A stretch of 64,000 bases of DNA, taken from contig NC_037638.1 of assembly GCF_003254395.2 (NCBI RefSeq), positions 26,241,352 through 26,305,351 of the forward strand, read 5' to 3'. Numbering within the stretch: the stretch's first letter is position 1; the number at the start of each line of letters is the position of its first letter. The stretch comes from Apis mellifera. Lineage: Eukaryota; Arthropoda; Insecta; Hymenoptera; Apidae. A model generated the notes under the pieces. The model saw only the letters and a program-made list of their open reading frames with translations, was not told the DNA's origin and did not search any database. Position numbers and translations under genes: made by a program. Positions 46,628 through 59,140 of the stretch are shown in pieces.

Positions 46628-48803
46628 AATGTTGAATCGAGCGTGCCCGTTCCCCGGCTTCGCTCGCGCGGAAACGGCTCGACTTATTCATGAAAAGGAC
46701 GAAACGGAGTTCGATGGATGGCGCGGAGAAGAGATTGAATTGTAAAGTCTCCGCGCGCGAAATAAACGAGCAACTGGGGAGGAGGGGGAGGAGGCCACCC
46801 CTCGAGGGTCGTGGAAACACATCCCTCCCCACCCGAGTGGCAAGAGCGACTCGTTATGATTAATAGCCGTTATAGAGAGAGAGAGAGAGAGTGCTCGCGT
46901 GTCACTCTCTTCCCGGACTGATTTATGCGTTATATTCGAAGAAAAAACTCGGCCACCTGATGATAAAGTAACGCAACGTACACGGAAAACTCCTATTCCA
47001 ACTCTTTCTCGATACCAGTTTATTATTATTATTATATATAAACCTGTCCCTTGTTTCGTTCCATGATTCGGAACTCGAATCGTGTTCAACGGGTCCAAAC
47101 TTCTTCGAGCGAAGAGGGTGAAACGAGAATCCATAGATTATAAAAAAAAATCTTGGGAAGAATGAACTTTCGAAGAAAGGATCGGGCAAAAAGTGGGGAA
47201 TCTTTGAGGGGAAGAAGAGCGGAAGGAAGGGAGGAGATAAAATTGTGATGTATTCGCCGGTCATTCACCGGCAATCCCCTAGGAAATCGAATTATCAACA
47301 GGGAGGGGGGGAGGGAGAGTAAGGCCTCGGTGGCGCACACGTACGCGAACGGCGTAACGAGAAGGCGGGGCACAGGTGGCCCGTTGATATTGGTTTTGCT
47401 TCCGAATTTTGTTCAGCCGCCTCTTATCGTCGTAGACGTACCAGAGACACGCCACGAAGGGTAATTACTCCACTAAATATTCACAAGTTCATTACGAACC
47501 GAGTTAAACGTGCATACTTCTCTCCATTCCCCCTCCGCCCTCCGTCCCTCTCTTGTCTCCCTATCTCCCCTGCCTTCTCCCTTTTCGTACACCCTTCAAC
47601 GGATTTCGTGGTTGACCGTTGAATGCCGTAGAAACTTATGGGGATTCCATCCAGTATAGGAGCCATTGTCCCGGAAATTTATGATCTCTGAGATCGCGGG
47701 GAAATAGGAGATAATTATTTTATTCGAAATATATATTTTTGTGATTTAATTGGGATATTTATTCATTCATTTATTTATTTTTTTCGAACGATTGTTCAAT
47801 TCGATACGAACCATCAATGGAAGGAAAAAGATAGATAGAAGAAAATTTCGTTCGTCCAAGATTTTAGAAGAAAATTTCATCAAATTTGAAAATTAAGTTT
47901 TTAAATTTTACGAGCGAAATATCCGGTTAAAAGGCTATTCTATTACGGAAATGTAAGGAGAGAAAATTTTTAAACGAAAATTAATTCTTAGACTTTCATA
48001 GAATATATTATAATTCGTGTCTAATTATTATTAGTCAATTTCACCGTCATGGATATAATCGAACAATTTTCAAACTCAATTTTCGATTTTCATGAGAAAC
48101 TTTCAATGAAAAATTTCATTCTATATTTTTATCTCTCTTATATTTCCATAAGAAATTACCTTATAATATGATATGCTCTCTATTTCCAATCAATTGACAA
48201 ACTTCATCATATTTCTTTATATCTCTTGTCTCGTGAGAGGGATCAAAAGAAACGAATTTCAGAAATGCGATTCGAATGATTCCATTTCATTTCTAAATCC
48301 ATATTTTTTCCTTTCTTTTCTTCCATCGTGATTCAGTCGAAATACAAATTCGAAACGAAAAGGAAAAGCGTCGTCGAGAAAAGGCTCATCAAAATTTAAT
48401 AGATCGCCCGATTTGCGAATGCGACACCGAAATGCGCGACTTTTTACGTTTTGTATAAACGCTTCGTTTTCGAGGGAAAACAATTTTGTCGTCCGGGTGT
48501 GGCGTGGCGAAAACTCGAAACCTGGCCAGTTTAGAAACGCTTTCAACGAGGCGGGCCACTTCTAGCAACGGCCACCGCGAGCAACGTGAGTTTTAATTAC
48601 TCGCCCATCGGCTTGCCCTCCGCTCGTCTAACGCGATCAACTTCGTAAATAACCGAATTTCTCGCGTGTGTAACATTTTTCAACGGCGCGCAGTGAATTT
48701 TTGAGCACACCGATTTTTTATTTTTTTTTTTTCTTTTTTTTGTGACCAAAGAAGATCTCTCGAGATTTTTTATATCGATCAAGATTTGTGCGCCTCGTGA
48801 AAA

Positions 48804-48829
48804 GATGGATGGATGGATGGATGGATGGC
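48804..48829 (+). repeat. (GATG)n microsatellite
   Basis: Six perfect units, ending in gctggatt. Confidence 0.9.
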
Positions 48830-49455
48830 TGGATTCCCTTAGAATTTTATTGATTCGTGGTAAAAAGCGAACCGATACTTGACGAAAAATCGAGTCGATT
48901 ATATTATTGTAAAAAAAAAAAAAAAGAATAATCAGTTTGAATTAGTTTTAAAGCGTGAAAGAAAACTTTCGTAATTTAAAATTCGAAAATTTCAATTAGT
49001 TGTAGAGAAAATTGTACTTACGATCGAATCTAGTAGAAAGGTTAAATTTTCATCTTTTTTCTTTTCTTTTTTACGAAATTACAATAATTCAAAATATTGT
49101 CTATCGATTTAAAGATCTGTTGAAAAACAGTTGCCAAAAATTCACGAATTTTAATAATAATTCAATGTCAAAAGGAAAAAAAAGGAGAGGGCAAACCAAA
49201 AAAAAAAGAACGACAGAAATAACAACAGACGAAAAGGGAACAAACGACGCAACGTACTTGGTCGAATATTCTCTCTGATTCGAAACACGCGGGGAGGGAG
49301 GAGGTGGAGGAGTGGGATCGGTCGTGAATCGGTTATGTATTACTGCGCGCAAGGCCAAAGTCGACGATGACACATCGGGGATTGATTTCTGGCATATCGC
49401 GTTTTACGTGGATTTTCGAGAGGATCACACGTCGGCTATCCAATTCCGCCTCCCT

Positions 49456-49468
49456 CCCCCCCCCCCCC
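49456..49468 (+). repeat. Poly(C) run, 13 C
   Basis: C homopolymers of this length are uncommon beside the many A/T runs here. It sits in a tccctccc...ctcctccccc tract, so it offers a G-rich, quadruplex-capable minus strand. Confidence 0.85.
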
Positions 49469-49996
49469 TCCTCCCCCGATTAAAATTCGATCGGTTATCA
49501 ACGGAATGTCGCGCGATATATTCCGGCCGAGTTTTATGTACGAGGCACCGATAACAATCGGCCGCCGGATTATTGAAACCAGCGCATCGATTGATCGACA
49601 ACCACGATATCGGCAATTGCTCTCGGCCCTGCGCGGAGTCACGAATGCGCGCGTGTGTGCGTGCGCTCGAAAAAATGCGCCGCCACTCCTCCTTATTTCT
49701 CCAAAATTTCGTCCAGACTTTCCACATGGAAAATCTTCCTACTCCTTTTTCTGCGCATATCCTTGAGATATGATTTTTCCTTTCTTTTTTTTTTCGATGT
49801 CCACGCTGAATTCGATTCCTCCGTCGATCGAAATTTTACGCGTGATATTTTATATTTCTCGAGAACGAGAATATATGTATATTTTTTTTTCGAATATTTC
49901 GTGACGAGTGGAAAAGAAAAATAAAAATTTGGAGATAATCCGTGTTGTATATAAGAGTTGGCGATAATATCGGTGGAGATATTTTGTGATAAAAAG

Positions 49997-50018
49997 GAGA
50001 GAGAGAGAGAGAGAGAGA
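49997..50018 (+). repeat. (GA)n microsatellite
   Basis: Perfect GA run of about 22 bases. A shorter one follows at 50293-50311. Confidence 0.8.
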
Positions 50019-50698
50019 AGCGATAAGAGAGAGCGTGTATAGGATCGTTATTTGAACGATGACGAAGTTATTAAATAAATAACTCGAAGCTTCGTATCAG
50101 AGTTTTTCGAGTACGTTTTCCACGAAATATACTCGTTAATGGATTAAACGTTTTTCCATAAGATGTATGATTGAAAGATCGAGATTGGGAATTGTATCGG
50201 AATGGGAATCTATCTGTTTCCCTTCACAAATGTACTACGTGATTGCTATAACATTTCGACGAAAAAGATTCTTTATATATCTAATGAGGAAACAGAGAGA
50301 GAGAGAGAGAGTTTTTTTTAGTTTCTCAAAGTGTACAAATTTTCTTACGAAAAGAAATTATTTTCCTGCATCGTGATACAGGATAAGAAGTTACCTTCCA
50401 ATTTCACTGGAAATAAGATAAGAAATATATCTCCGTCTCTTACGTAACCATAAAAGAGTGGAAAAAGAGGGGAAGTGAGAATTGGCGAAAAATATCAAAA
50501 ATATTCCACGATCGTGTGACCATTTATCAGACTCATCGTATTGGCGCGAAGAATCGAGAAGGAAGAGCGGCCGGTGTTCGAAAGGTGGCCGTCGATGGAA
50601 TTCGTGCAGAATCCGTGGCCTCATAATCCTCCATCGACGAGTTTATGAAGATATTGCACGGATGCAAAAGAAGGCGGTTGTAAAGGGAGCAAGTAAGT

Positions 50699-50723
50699 AA
50701 GGAAGGAAGGAAGGAAGGAAGGA
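50699..50723 (+). repeat. (GGAA)n microsatellite
   Basis: About six GGAA/AAGG units after agtaagtaa. Confidence 0.85.
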
Positions 50724-51890
50724 GGAGAGAAAGAGAAAAACCGTTCTTTCTCTCCAAGTCGATCTGGATTTACGATATTGGTTGCAACACCACCTGAACC
50801 CAGACCCCAGACCGAGACCCTTTCCTTTAAACCATCTCAAACCGGTTACCTTGCCCCGTAAGCACGTTAGATCGGCTTCCTTTATTTATTTCCACATCTT
50901 GTATTTTCCCTTCCCTCCCACGCCTATACGAGTGGACTTGTCGGAATAAGTTATGAGCGTCCTTTATAACATCGTTGCATTACTTATCGAAGTAGGGAAA
51001 TGCCATCCACCGAGCCGAGTTTACGCCAATAAATTCTTACGATTGCGAGGGAGAGGAGGGGCCGTTTATTCGCGGCCCGGTTACCACTTGCCTTTTTCAT
51101 ATCGATTCGATCTGCCTGACTGAAGAAATATCAATATTTACTAGCCATAGTTTTAACGGCGAGCTTCTTCTCATCTTCTTTCGATTTAATTAAGATGCGT
51201 GTTTTCGATTGTTTCGACGATGTATAAAAAGGAAGGTGAGAGAAGATTTCGAATACTTCTCTTAGATAATCAGTTTTCGAATAGGTGCGAATTTTAACTC
51301 TTTATTTGAAGAATCACAGTCTAGCAAGTCTACAGAAAAATCGTTATAACTTCATATTATTTTAAGTTACTTAAGTTAGAGAATATTTATACCTATTGTA
51401 CTGCAATTCTCGATCTCTCGTATAGAGGCTATTTACAAGCAGAAAACAATTTTCAGAATAATAGTTATCCAAATCTATCACGTATTGCAATTTATTTTTT
51501 CATCTGCGTACATTTATGAAATGTAAATGACGATTTCGTCAATTGAAATCTCCCTTAAAACTTTTCTTTCTAAATAATAAACGAGCCATTTATCGACACA
51601 ATATCATTCCATCCCAACAATTAATTTCGTCCCTTCGTATGACCGATTTAATTCCAGAGCACGAGATGCATAAATTGCTCGAAGAGATGTAAGACGAAGC
51701 TGAGTACGCGCATTCATGGCGTCCCTTCGCAACCTTTTTTCGCCGCGAAGTGGGTGGCGATATTTCTATAACAGGTAGGGCGAATTTTCAATGGATAAAT
51801 TTATGTACCGGCAGATAGCAAGGACAATATAAATGAGATTTTAAGTATACATATCGCGGTGGGGTTGTTGAGAGACGCGTGCGCGAGGGT

Positions 51891-51931
51891 CCTCCTCCTC
51901 CTCCTCCTCCTCCTCCTTCTCCTCCTCTCTC
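51891..51931 (+). repeat. (CTC)n trinucleotide repeat
   Basis: Nine CTC/CCT units followed by an imperfect extension. Confidence 0.85.
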
Positions 51932-53529
51932 TTTTAAGCATATTTTCTATTTTCCAGGACGAAAAGGGACGCGATAAATAATCGGCGCATAAATCTCGTC
52001 GCGTGGCGCGGACGTATTCGATCGTTTAAAACGACGACGAGGAGAGGGCGACCGCGCTATTATTTTCTCCCAAGGATTTTCCACGGGGGAAATTCACGGG
52101 CTCGCCTTTTCTTCGCGGGAACTCGAAAACTTCTCACCTGTGCTCGTTATGAATATTTAGAAGAAATTATTTTCTTTTCCAAAAAAAAGAAAAAAGGAAA
52201 GCGAATCGTTTCTCTTTTTCTTCCTTCGAACTTCGCGTTTCTTTCGATTTGTAACGAAGAAGAAGAAAAAAAATACAAATATAAGCACTGGAAAATATAT
52301 TTGAGAAAAGCGATTGAAATCAATTTTCAAATTAAGGACTGTTTCATTAGCCCTCGAAAGGGGCTTTCATCGCCGTAAGGGGAAGCGAGTCGAATTCGAG
52401 AGGAGAGGTGGCAAATTTCATTAAAAGGAGGCAGAAGCTCCGTCCGGAACGAACGAATTTATAGTTTTTAATATTTGTTCGTTGTTCTGGTCCATCGAGG
52501 GAAAGGTTGAACAAGAGGATACCATCGATATTGGATATGTAAACACCTTTGCTCGCAATTGTCTAATATTCTTGGTAAAAAGCCTCGTTTTCTTGTAAAT
52601 ATATACGCGGGGTTAACGTTTCGATTACGTCTTGAATGAGAGTAAAGTTGAAAAGGAGGAACGCGATCGTTGCACACGTAACAAATTTCCTTCTTTTCGT
52701 TTTCTCGAAGAAACATCTTCCAAAGCTTTCGTTTTCTTACTCGAGAGCGAGAATGTTCTGCTTTCTTTTTTTTTAACGTGGAATTTCTGAAACATTTAAA
52801 ATTCGGATGGAATATCGGTTTTCTCACAGTCGAAATTAAAATGAACAACTCGAGTCGAAATATAATTTTGATTTTGGTTTCATCGTGATTTTACACGCCC
52901 TCGACCCACGCAATCGTGCACAGTATCCAGCACTATCACGATCACTGACAATGACACAAACGCGCGTTTGCACGTGTTTGCCCGATACATTCCCACGTGT
53001 TTCCCGTGTTTTTCCGTCTCGAGCGTGGACTGTAATACACGGGGATACGCGTGTCTGCATGCACACAATATTGAATTATACTCCCAGTATTATTTTGTTT
53101 TCCCATCGGTGTTAATAGGCGCGGCTGCTGAAAGCCTCTTAATTTATTACGAGTTGAAGCGGCGCGTACATTATGTACGATTTTTGGCAATTGAACATCA
53201 CGCGTATGAAACACGCCTACTAAAAGCGACCATTACGTTTCCCCTGGTTTTCACCAGCTTTTAACGGGCAGTATAATTAAACGTATCGACGCGCTAGCAA
53301 ATGGCCTTTCGAAATTTTTCATATTCCTCCGCGTTAATCGTTAGACAAGATCGATTTCTCGAAAAGGAAATTTTATTCTTCTTTCATCTTTATCTAAAAA
53401 AAAAAAACGTATCAAAAAAGGAGAGAGAAAAAGAGAGAGAGAGAGAGAAAAGCTTCCACTTGTAATAATAAGCTGTTAATGCACTTGACGGTTAATTTTG
53501 TAGAAATATCTTGGCGAAGGGAACAATGA

Positions 53530-53561
<32 letters not shown>

Positions 53562-53562
53562 G
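53530..53562 (+). repeat. (GA)n microsatellite
   Basis: GA run interrupted by AAAGA. A similar tract lies 90 bases upstream. Confidence 0.8.
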
Positions 53563-53886
53563 TCCGGATCTCGTTATCACAGAGAGGTTGCAGCCACATC
53601 TTTCACACTTGGCTCGGTCGACAATTGACCAGCGGCAAGAATAAAGGATGGAACAAGGCGACGTCATTTCTGGCTTCGCATTAAGGATAGCTGATGCAAG
53701 GCCAAGTGTCAAAGGACGTTGAAGAGTGGCGGAAGGGATGGTGGGAGTGGAGGGTGATTTTCGAGGGCCCGACGGTACGTACCCAGCCGGTAATGTCGAT
53801 GAATAGAGAGGTAATGAATCGTAGTGGACACCAACACGGAAGAGGCGAGGCAATTCTAGGCGTTTGGCTGGCCCTCTTCCCTGAAA

Positions 53887-53914
53887 AATATATATATATA
53901 TATATATATATATA
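53887..53914 (+). repeat. (AT)n microsatellite, 28 bp
   Basis: Perfect AT run. Confidence 0.9.
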
Positions 53915-54119
53915 GACGTTCGTTCCTCCCCCATTTCTCCCCCTCGTTGACTCTCCTTTTCTTTCTCTGGCAAGACCACAATCCACCTTCTATCCATAGC
54001 TGCAGAGTAGGTGAAATAGAGTACATACGTAGTATACCTATTCATATTAAAGCTTCTGAAATCCACCCTCTTATTCAGGCCTATGTTGGCATTCACGTTG
54101 GTACCAGAAACTGACCATC

Positions 54120-54146
54120 TATATATATATATATATATATATATAC
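54120..54146 (+). repeat. (AT)n microsatellite, 27 bp
   Basis: Perfect AT run, 206 bases after the previous one. Confidence 0.9.
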
Positions 54147-55291
54147 TTTGCACACGTTCTCGGTATTCTTCTTGTTTCTCTTTATTTATTCTGCTCCCTA
54201 TTCCCGGATACCTCCTACCCGTAAGATATCACACCCCTTCCTGCCAAAACCACGACCAGGCAAAATTAAGATTTTAAGTTAAAATTGGTCGACAGAGAAA
54301 GTAAATTCTCCCTTTACAATTAGACGATAATTTTTTCCCCAATGAAATTAATTAACACCAGAGAGGAAAAAATCAATTTATAATCAATCCTCTCCAATTT
54401 TCTCCCTCCTAGTTATCCTCTTAGCAATAGAATTATTATTATTGTTTGATTGGGGCCTTTCGATTTCGATCGCTGTTTGGTTATCGTGCGAGGGTATTAA
54501 AAATTTCCAATGACGATCCACCCAGCGTGGTTGTTGGTTCAACGCTTCGAGGCGATCGATTCGAATTCGGGATTACGGGGTACGAGGGAAATCACTTTGC
54601 AACAGGGCAAGCGGTGGAGGAGAACCGCCTCGAGCAACCTTCCAGAAATAACCGAATCATTTGGATTTCGAGGATCTTGGTGGGGTTTGGGGTTTGGGAG
54701 CGGGTTCTGTTGCGGGATCCGGGGAGAGAGAGGGTGGCTGAGCATCGGGAAACGAGGGAAGGGGGTGGAAAAGGTAGCAACACTTTTATCGATATCGAGT
54801 CGCTTCTGAAACGACTACGAAACGGCCTTCTCCGTCGTCTTTACTTTGCCAAGATATACAAACAGCTATATATACATAGGTAGGTGATCGTGGTTCTTTG
54901 GTAAAGCCGATTGAGGAAATACAAGCGGCGGGGAAATTTATTTTCGAACGAAAGAGAATGCGAACTGAACCGTTTCCGCTCGAAACGTGTTTAATAGTTT
55001 TGCATTTTGCCTTCTCTTTTTCTACCCTTTGAAAAAGGGTATTCTTCGAAACGATCGCGATAAATTTCTATTATTATTTCGGTTTCGTTTTCGAGTTAAT
55101 GCGATGATCTTTCGCGCATGATCTCTGGTAGAATCGTTATCACGCAGTGTCAAAATATTTTAACAGTTTCAACTCCTCCCTATCTCTTCGATCAGCTGTC
55201 GAATGGGATCCAATGTTTGCGGCTCTTATCATTGATCGATGCAAAACGGACCTTTCTATATCTATAATATCTGGAAGATATTGTCAACTTG

Positions 55292-55307
55292 TGTCAATGC
55301 ATTGACA
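55292..55307. other. 16-bp perfect palindrome
   Basis: TGTCAATGCATTGACA is fully self-complementary. TGTCA/TGACA is the Homothorax/TGIF-type homeodomain word, and two more TGTCAA-like words lie within 20 bases upstream. A composite binding site is possible but untested. Confidence 0.6.
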
Positions 55308-58300
55308 TCAACGCATACGAAAAAAGAACCGGTATCTGATCCATAAATTACGACAGAAGTCAGAATCAAATTTATCGATTTCATTCTCGCGTTAAATGTC
55401 ATGTTTATCCTCGTCGTTTGTCAATAAAACTCTCGTAGATATATATATAAAAATTCCATTTCTCGAGAAATTCCCAATTCCCAATTTCTCAAAAATTATT
55501 CCAAGATTTGTACTCGGAAATATTGTACTCGCGCGGAGAGAAAATAAAATTGATTGGTCCATCGAAACGATCGGAAGAAGAGGAATGGAAGCGGAGAGGA
55601 GGGGTGGCTCGGTCGGAATTTCGGGCGAAGGCGCGAAAATGAAAATACACGCACGAGTATGTATTCAAACGCTCGTACGTTCCGCCCGTGGACACGGCTA
55701 CGCCTATTTGCACACTTCAATGCGGTAGTTTGAATGGCAGACTCGCAAGAGACCCATTTTAGATACTACAGTCCATAACGCGGCATTCAACCGGCAGCGT
55801 CCACGTTTTTTTCATTTACTCTTTTTCCTTCCCTCCCCCCTCTCTTTTTTTCCCTTCTTTTCTTTTCTTTCCTTTTTTTCTTCTTTTTGTGCTTCCGGTT
55901 GTAGCCAGAACAGAAAAGATTATCCTAACGGGAGGAAGAGAGGGAGGGAGAAGCGCGTAGATCTCCACGGAGTTGTAAAACAAAAAAAAAAAACCCATAA
56001 AAGTTGGTGTGGCTTAACCATCATCGGCTATTACGCATTTTCATAATATTTTACGCACATCCTGCAACATCAGCCACAACAGGAGGATTATACATTGTCG
56101 CTCGAATATCGTCGCGCCGAGATTTTTCACGGGGGCCCAGCGATGAATGGATAGAGGAATATATCCAGTCATGGAAACCCCCCTGGAAAAACCCCTCCCT
56201 TTCTCCTCGTCGAAAATGTTTCACGATTTTTTTAAGAATTATATACAAAACGCCAACGCATTGTTTCGCGACACGTGGATTCGACATCCCTATCAACGTT
56301 CGGGGAAGTAAATTTTTTTTTCTTTTTTTCTCTCTCTTTTAACTCGAATTCCATCCTGCCTAACCTTTCATTCCCATCAAGCTTTGAGCTTCTATCGACG
56401 CTAACGAGTGTCGTGCCTCTAGTTCGGCTAAAATGGAAGAGTTTACTTCGGAATATGAGACGTTTTGTGTATATCGCGTGCAGATTTTTTTCTTCTTTTC
56501 TATATTTTTCTTTTTTTTTTTTTCGGTTTATGTATACGAGTCGAAGGGTAGAGGGATTTTTGTTTTTTTTGTTTCTATGAAAGGAAAGCGTCGCTTTATA
56601 TTTCGATACGACGAGAAATATGTTTGAGATAAATCGTTTTCGATATAAGACACAGTGTTGATTATGCACAGTGATTATTTATTTAAAAATAAATCCCATC
56701 CTTTTCAACGCATCACGAAGAACAAATAGAAATTCTCGCGTGCTCTCATCATTTCGTTCAACCGGTTATTCATTTCTTGCGGATAAAATTCTTGATGGAA
56801 ATTTCGAATTCTCCTCCAAAAGCGCATCTCCCTCCAAAAAAGGGAATTTCAGGCAATAAAAATCTTTCAAATATGCAGGGATATATATATACGAAAATAT
56901 ACAGCCGGCTGTATTACCTCGGGCTACATCAAACTCGTTACTTTATCAGTTTTATGTACGACAGATTTTACGATCTTTATTATATCACAAGATTAAATGT
57001 TCGTTTGGTTAACTATCTACGTATCTCTCCTCCTTTCATCCGGGGGTCCATCCACCGGTAGCATATTCACCGTTGCGAATAAACTTTTCCTCGCCGGGGA
57101 AATTTATTAACTTTATATCACACATTGGGGCCGCCACGTAAAAAGCTGTACAGGATCACCTGGTACACTTTTATCGTTTGCATTAAGGACAACGTGGAAG
57201 CTCTTAACGGGTGGAAGCCGGCTTTATGTTGATCGCGCTCAAGCTACGAGAAAATATTTAATATAAAAATAACGAACGGGGGGGAGGGTAAATGCAAATT
57301 TATGAAACTCATCTTTGATTTATGCGTTAACGTATTCAAACGCTTTGGATCGAGAAGGAAAGAAAGGAAAGGAAAAGGAAATGACATTCTCCTTTTCTTT
57401 TCTCTCTTCTTTTAACGTAACTTTTTCGTCTCTTTCGAATGAAAAAAAATTCGGAAAATTCACGCTTGATCGATCCTCGTTAATTTTCATCGGGATCCCA
57501 CTTTTCCAACAATTTTGTCGTGAAATTTATGTCTCGGTTAATGGCACAGAGATTAGACGATTAACGAATAATTATTATACAAGAGTTATGGTCAACGAAG
57601 ATATATTTCGTTAATATTTATCGTTCTGATCGAAACGTTATTACGGATCGTTTTTCCTTTTCCATAAACGTATCCATAAACGTCATAAACTCGTAATCGT
57701 TCGATCATTTTCAATCACTACGTTCGCATGAATCAAATTTAATTACGTTACTAGTAACCAATAATCGCGCGCGCGCAACTAATTTAATAACGGATAATAG
57801 ATGGATGTAGAGTAGTTAAATGCAACAACTGTAACCAATCCTCCTCTCCCATCTCCTCCCCTCACCCCTCATCGTTACAAAATTCCCGGAGATCAATTTT
57901 GAAAATTTGTTGCGGAATAAAATTTTGAAAAATTAGTTTCACGAAAAATCGGTAAATTACGTATATTCGATACATATATATATATATTTGATTATGGTCG
58001 AATTAGATTCAGATTTGAATTATAATTGCACGCTTCTTTAATGACGCGTTATGCATTTAAATAATCCGTTAATGACACTAATAACAGCGCTTCCGTATTT
58101 ATCGTTCTTCATTATAATAATACACTCGTATAACGAAACGAGATAAAATATGCTCACGATTATTTACTCGGGTTTAATCAGTGTGCTTAATTAGGTAACC
58201 AATTCAGTTGATTAATCAATTTGACCGGCTGACCTATTTAGTTCATTAACCTGTTTGCCGCGTTAACCGCTTAGCTAACTGGTCTCCGCGATACCAGTTA

Positions 58301-58699
58301 CGATTAACAAAGTTTTCCCCGCCTTGGCGCATTTAATCCAACGTCGATAATCATACTTATTCTATACATTCTTTTTATTTAACGAAACAATATATATACA
58401 CACAGTGGCTCGTGTTCAATATTCGAACAGAGATCTTTTACAGAGAAATAATAAATTTTCTCTTATCACATATAAAAATTCAACTCTTTCTTAGCTGATA
58501 GAGTAATCGAATTGATTTAAAATATTGACAAATATTGAGTACAAGTTCTCCAAGTTTCGTTAAATTAAAAGAATAAATAAAAAGTTCATCTTCATCTTCA
58601 CCCTTAAATTTCTCACCCTTGAATGCCTCCCTTAAATGCCTCTTCGAAATCAGATCCATCCACTTTTATTCTTTTTTCTTTCTCGAACGAAAACGTTCC

Positions 58700-59140
58700 C
58701 CTTTAACCCCTGTCACCCGTGCAAACACCGGGCGAGTGTTTTGCTTACGGTAAACGGGGATAAAAAGCGGCGAAACCACGGGGGTGCGAGAGGAGCGACG
58801 AGAGATCGACGAGAGATTGGGCCGGCTTGAAACGGGCGGCTGTCGAAGGCGCGAGATAGCCTCGCGTCGCGGGGCTAGGGCCCCTTCCCTCCTCTCCCCC
58901 AGCGGCTGAACGGCTGGGCGATCAAAGGGGGGAGGGGGGAGAGCAGGCTGGTAGTCATAAAGCAGACTAGACGCGAGTCGGAAGAAAAACTGCTAAACGA
59001 AAATGGCTGCGCCGGAAGATCGGGTCGGCCGATCTAATGGGGAAAAATAATGGATTTTCGGTAGTAAAGATCGCTTGGCCAGATCGCTCGCCCCGTCAAT
59101 CCTCCGCTACACCCTCGTCCTCCATCTCTTCTCGGCCGAG
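58700..59140 (+). promoter_or_regulatory. CpG-rich, promoter-like segment
   Basis: The segment is GC- and CpG-rich in an AT-rich setting, with G runs (ggggggagggggggag-like). AAAATGGCTGC near 58999-59010 is a full match to the YY1/Pho consensus AANATGGCNGC. The ATG in that motif opens a 15-codon frame. A donor-like GAG|GTAAAC lies at 59140. These are the marks of a non-TATA promoter with a first exon, but no downstream exon is recognised, because the tandem array starts immediately after. Confidence 0.35.

Larger units (their letters stand above)
44800..51890. other. Intergenic downstream of gene 2, no gene recognised
   Basis: AT-rich to 45050, then purine or pyrimidine tracts (45130-45300, 45800-46260, 46480-46580). 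Holds a TCGAR pentamer repeat at 46579-46627, (GA)n at 46872-46891, (GATG)n at 48804-48829, a 13-base C run at 49456-49468, (GA)n at 49997-50018 and (GGAA)n at 50699-50723. A Grainyhead-type AACCGGTT lies at 50840-50847. Sequence from 47700 to 48260 and 50850 to 51880 is AT-rich with no notable open frame. Confidence 0.5.
51932..58699. other. Intergenic, no gene recognised
   Basis: Holds GA tracts at 53431-53452 and 53530-53562, paired (AT)n at 53887-53914 and 54120-54146, a 16-bp palindrome at 55292-55307, a Grainyhead-type AACCGGTT at 56760-56767, a cluster of gttaacc-like words at 58190-58310 and much pyrimidine-rich DNA (55800-55900, 56300-56580). Open frames of up to 225 codons read through microsatellites. 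One 145-codon frame (54446-54883) ends at a donor-like sequence but has no ATG start or family match. Confidence 0.5.

Noticed and set aside
53476..54153. A 225-codon minus-strand frame
   Set aside because: Carried open by two (AT)n runs and GA tracts. No domain.
54446..54883. A 145-codon frame closing at ATAG|GTAGGT
   Set aside because: No ATG near the start, no acceptor, no protein family. The donor-like end is suggestive but not enough.
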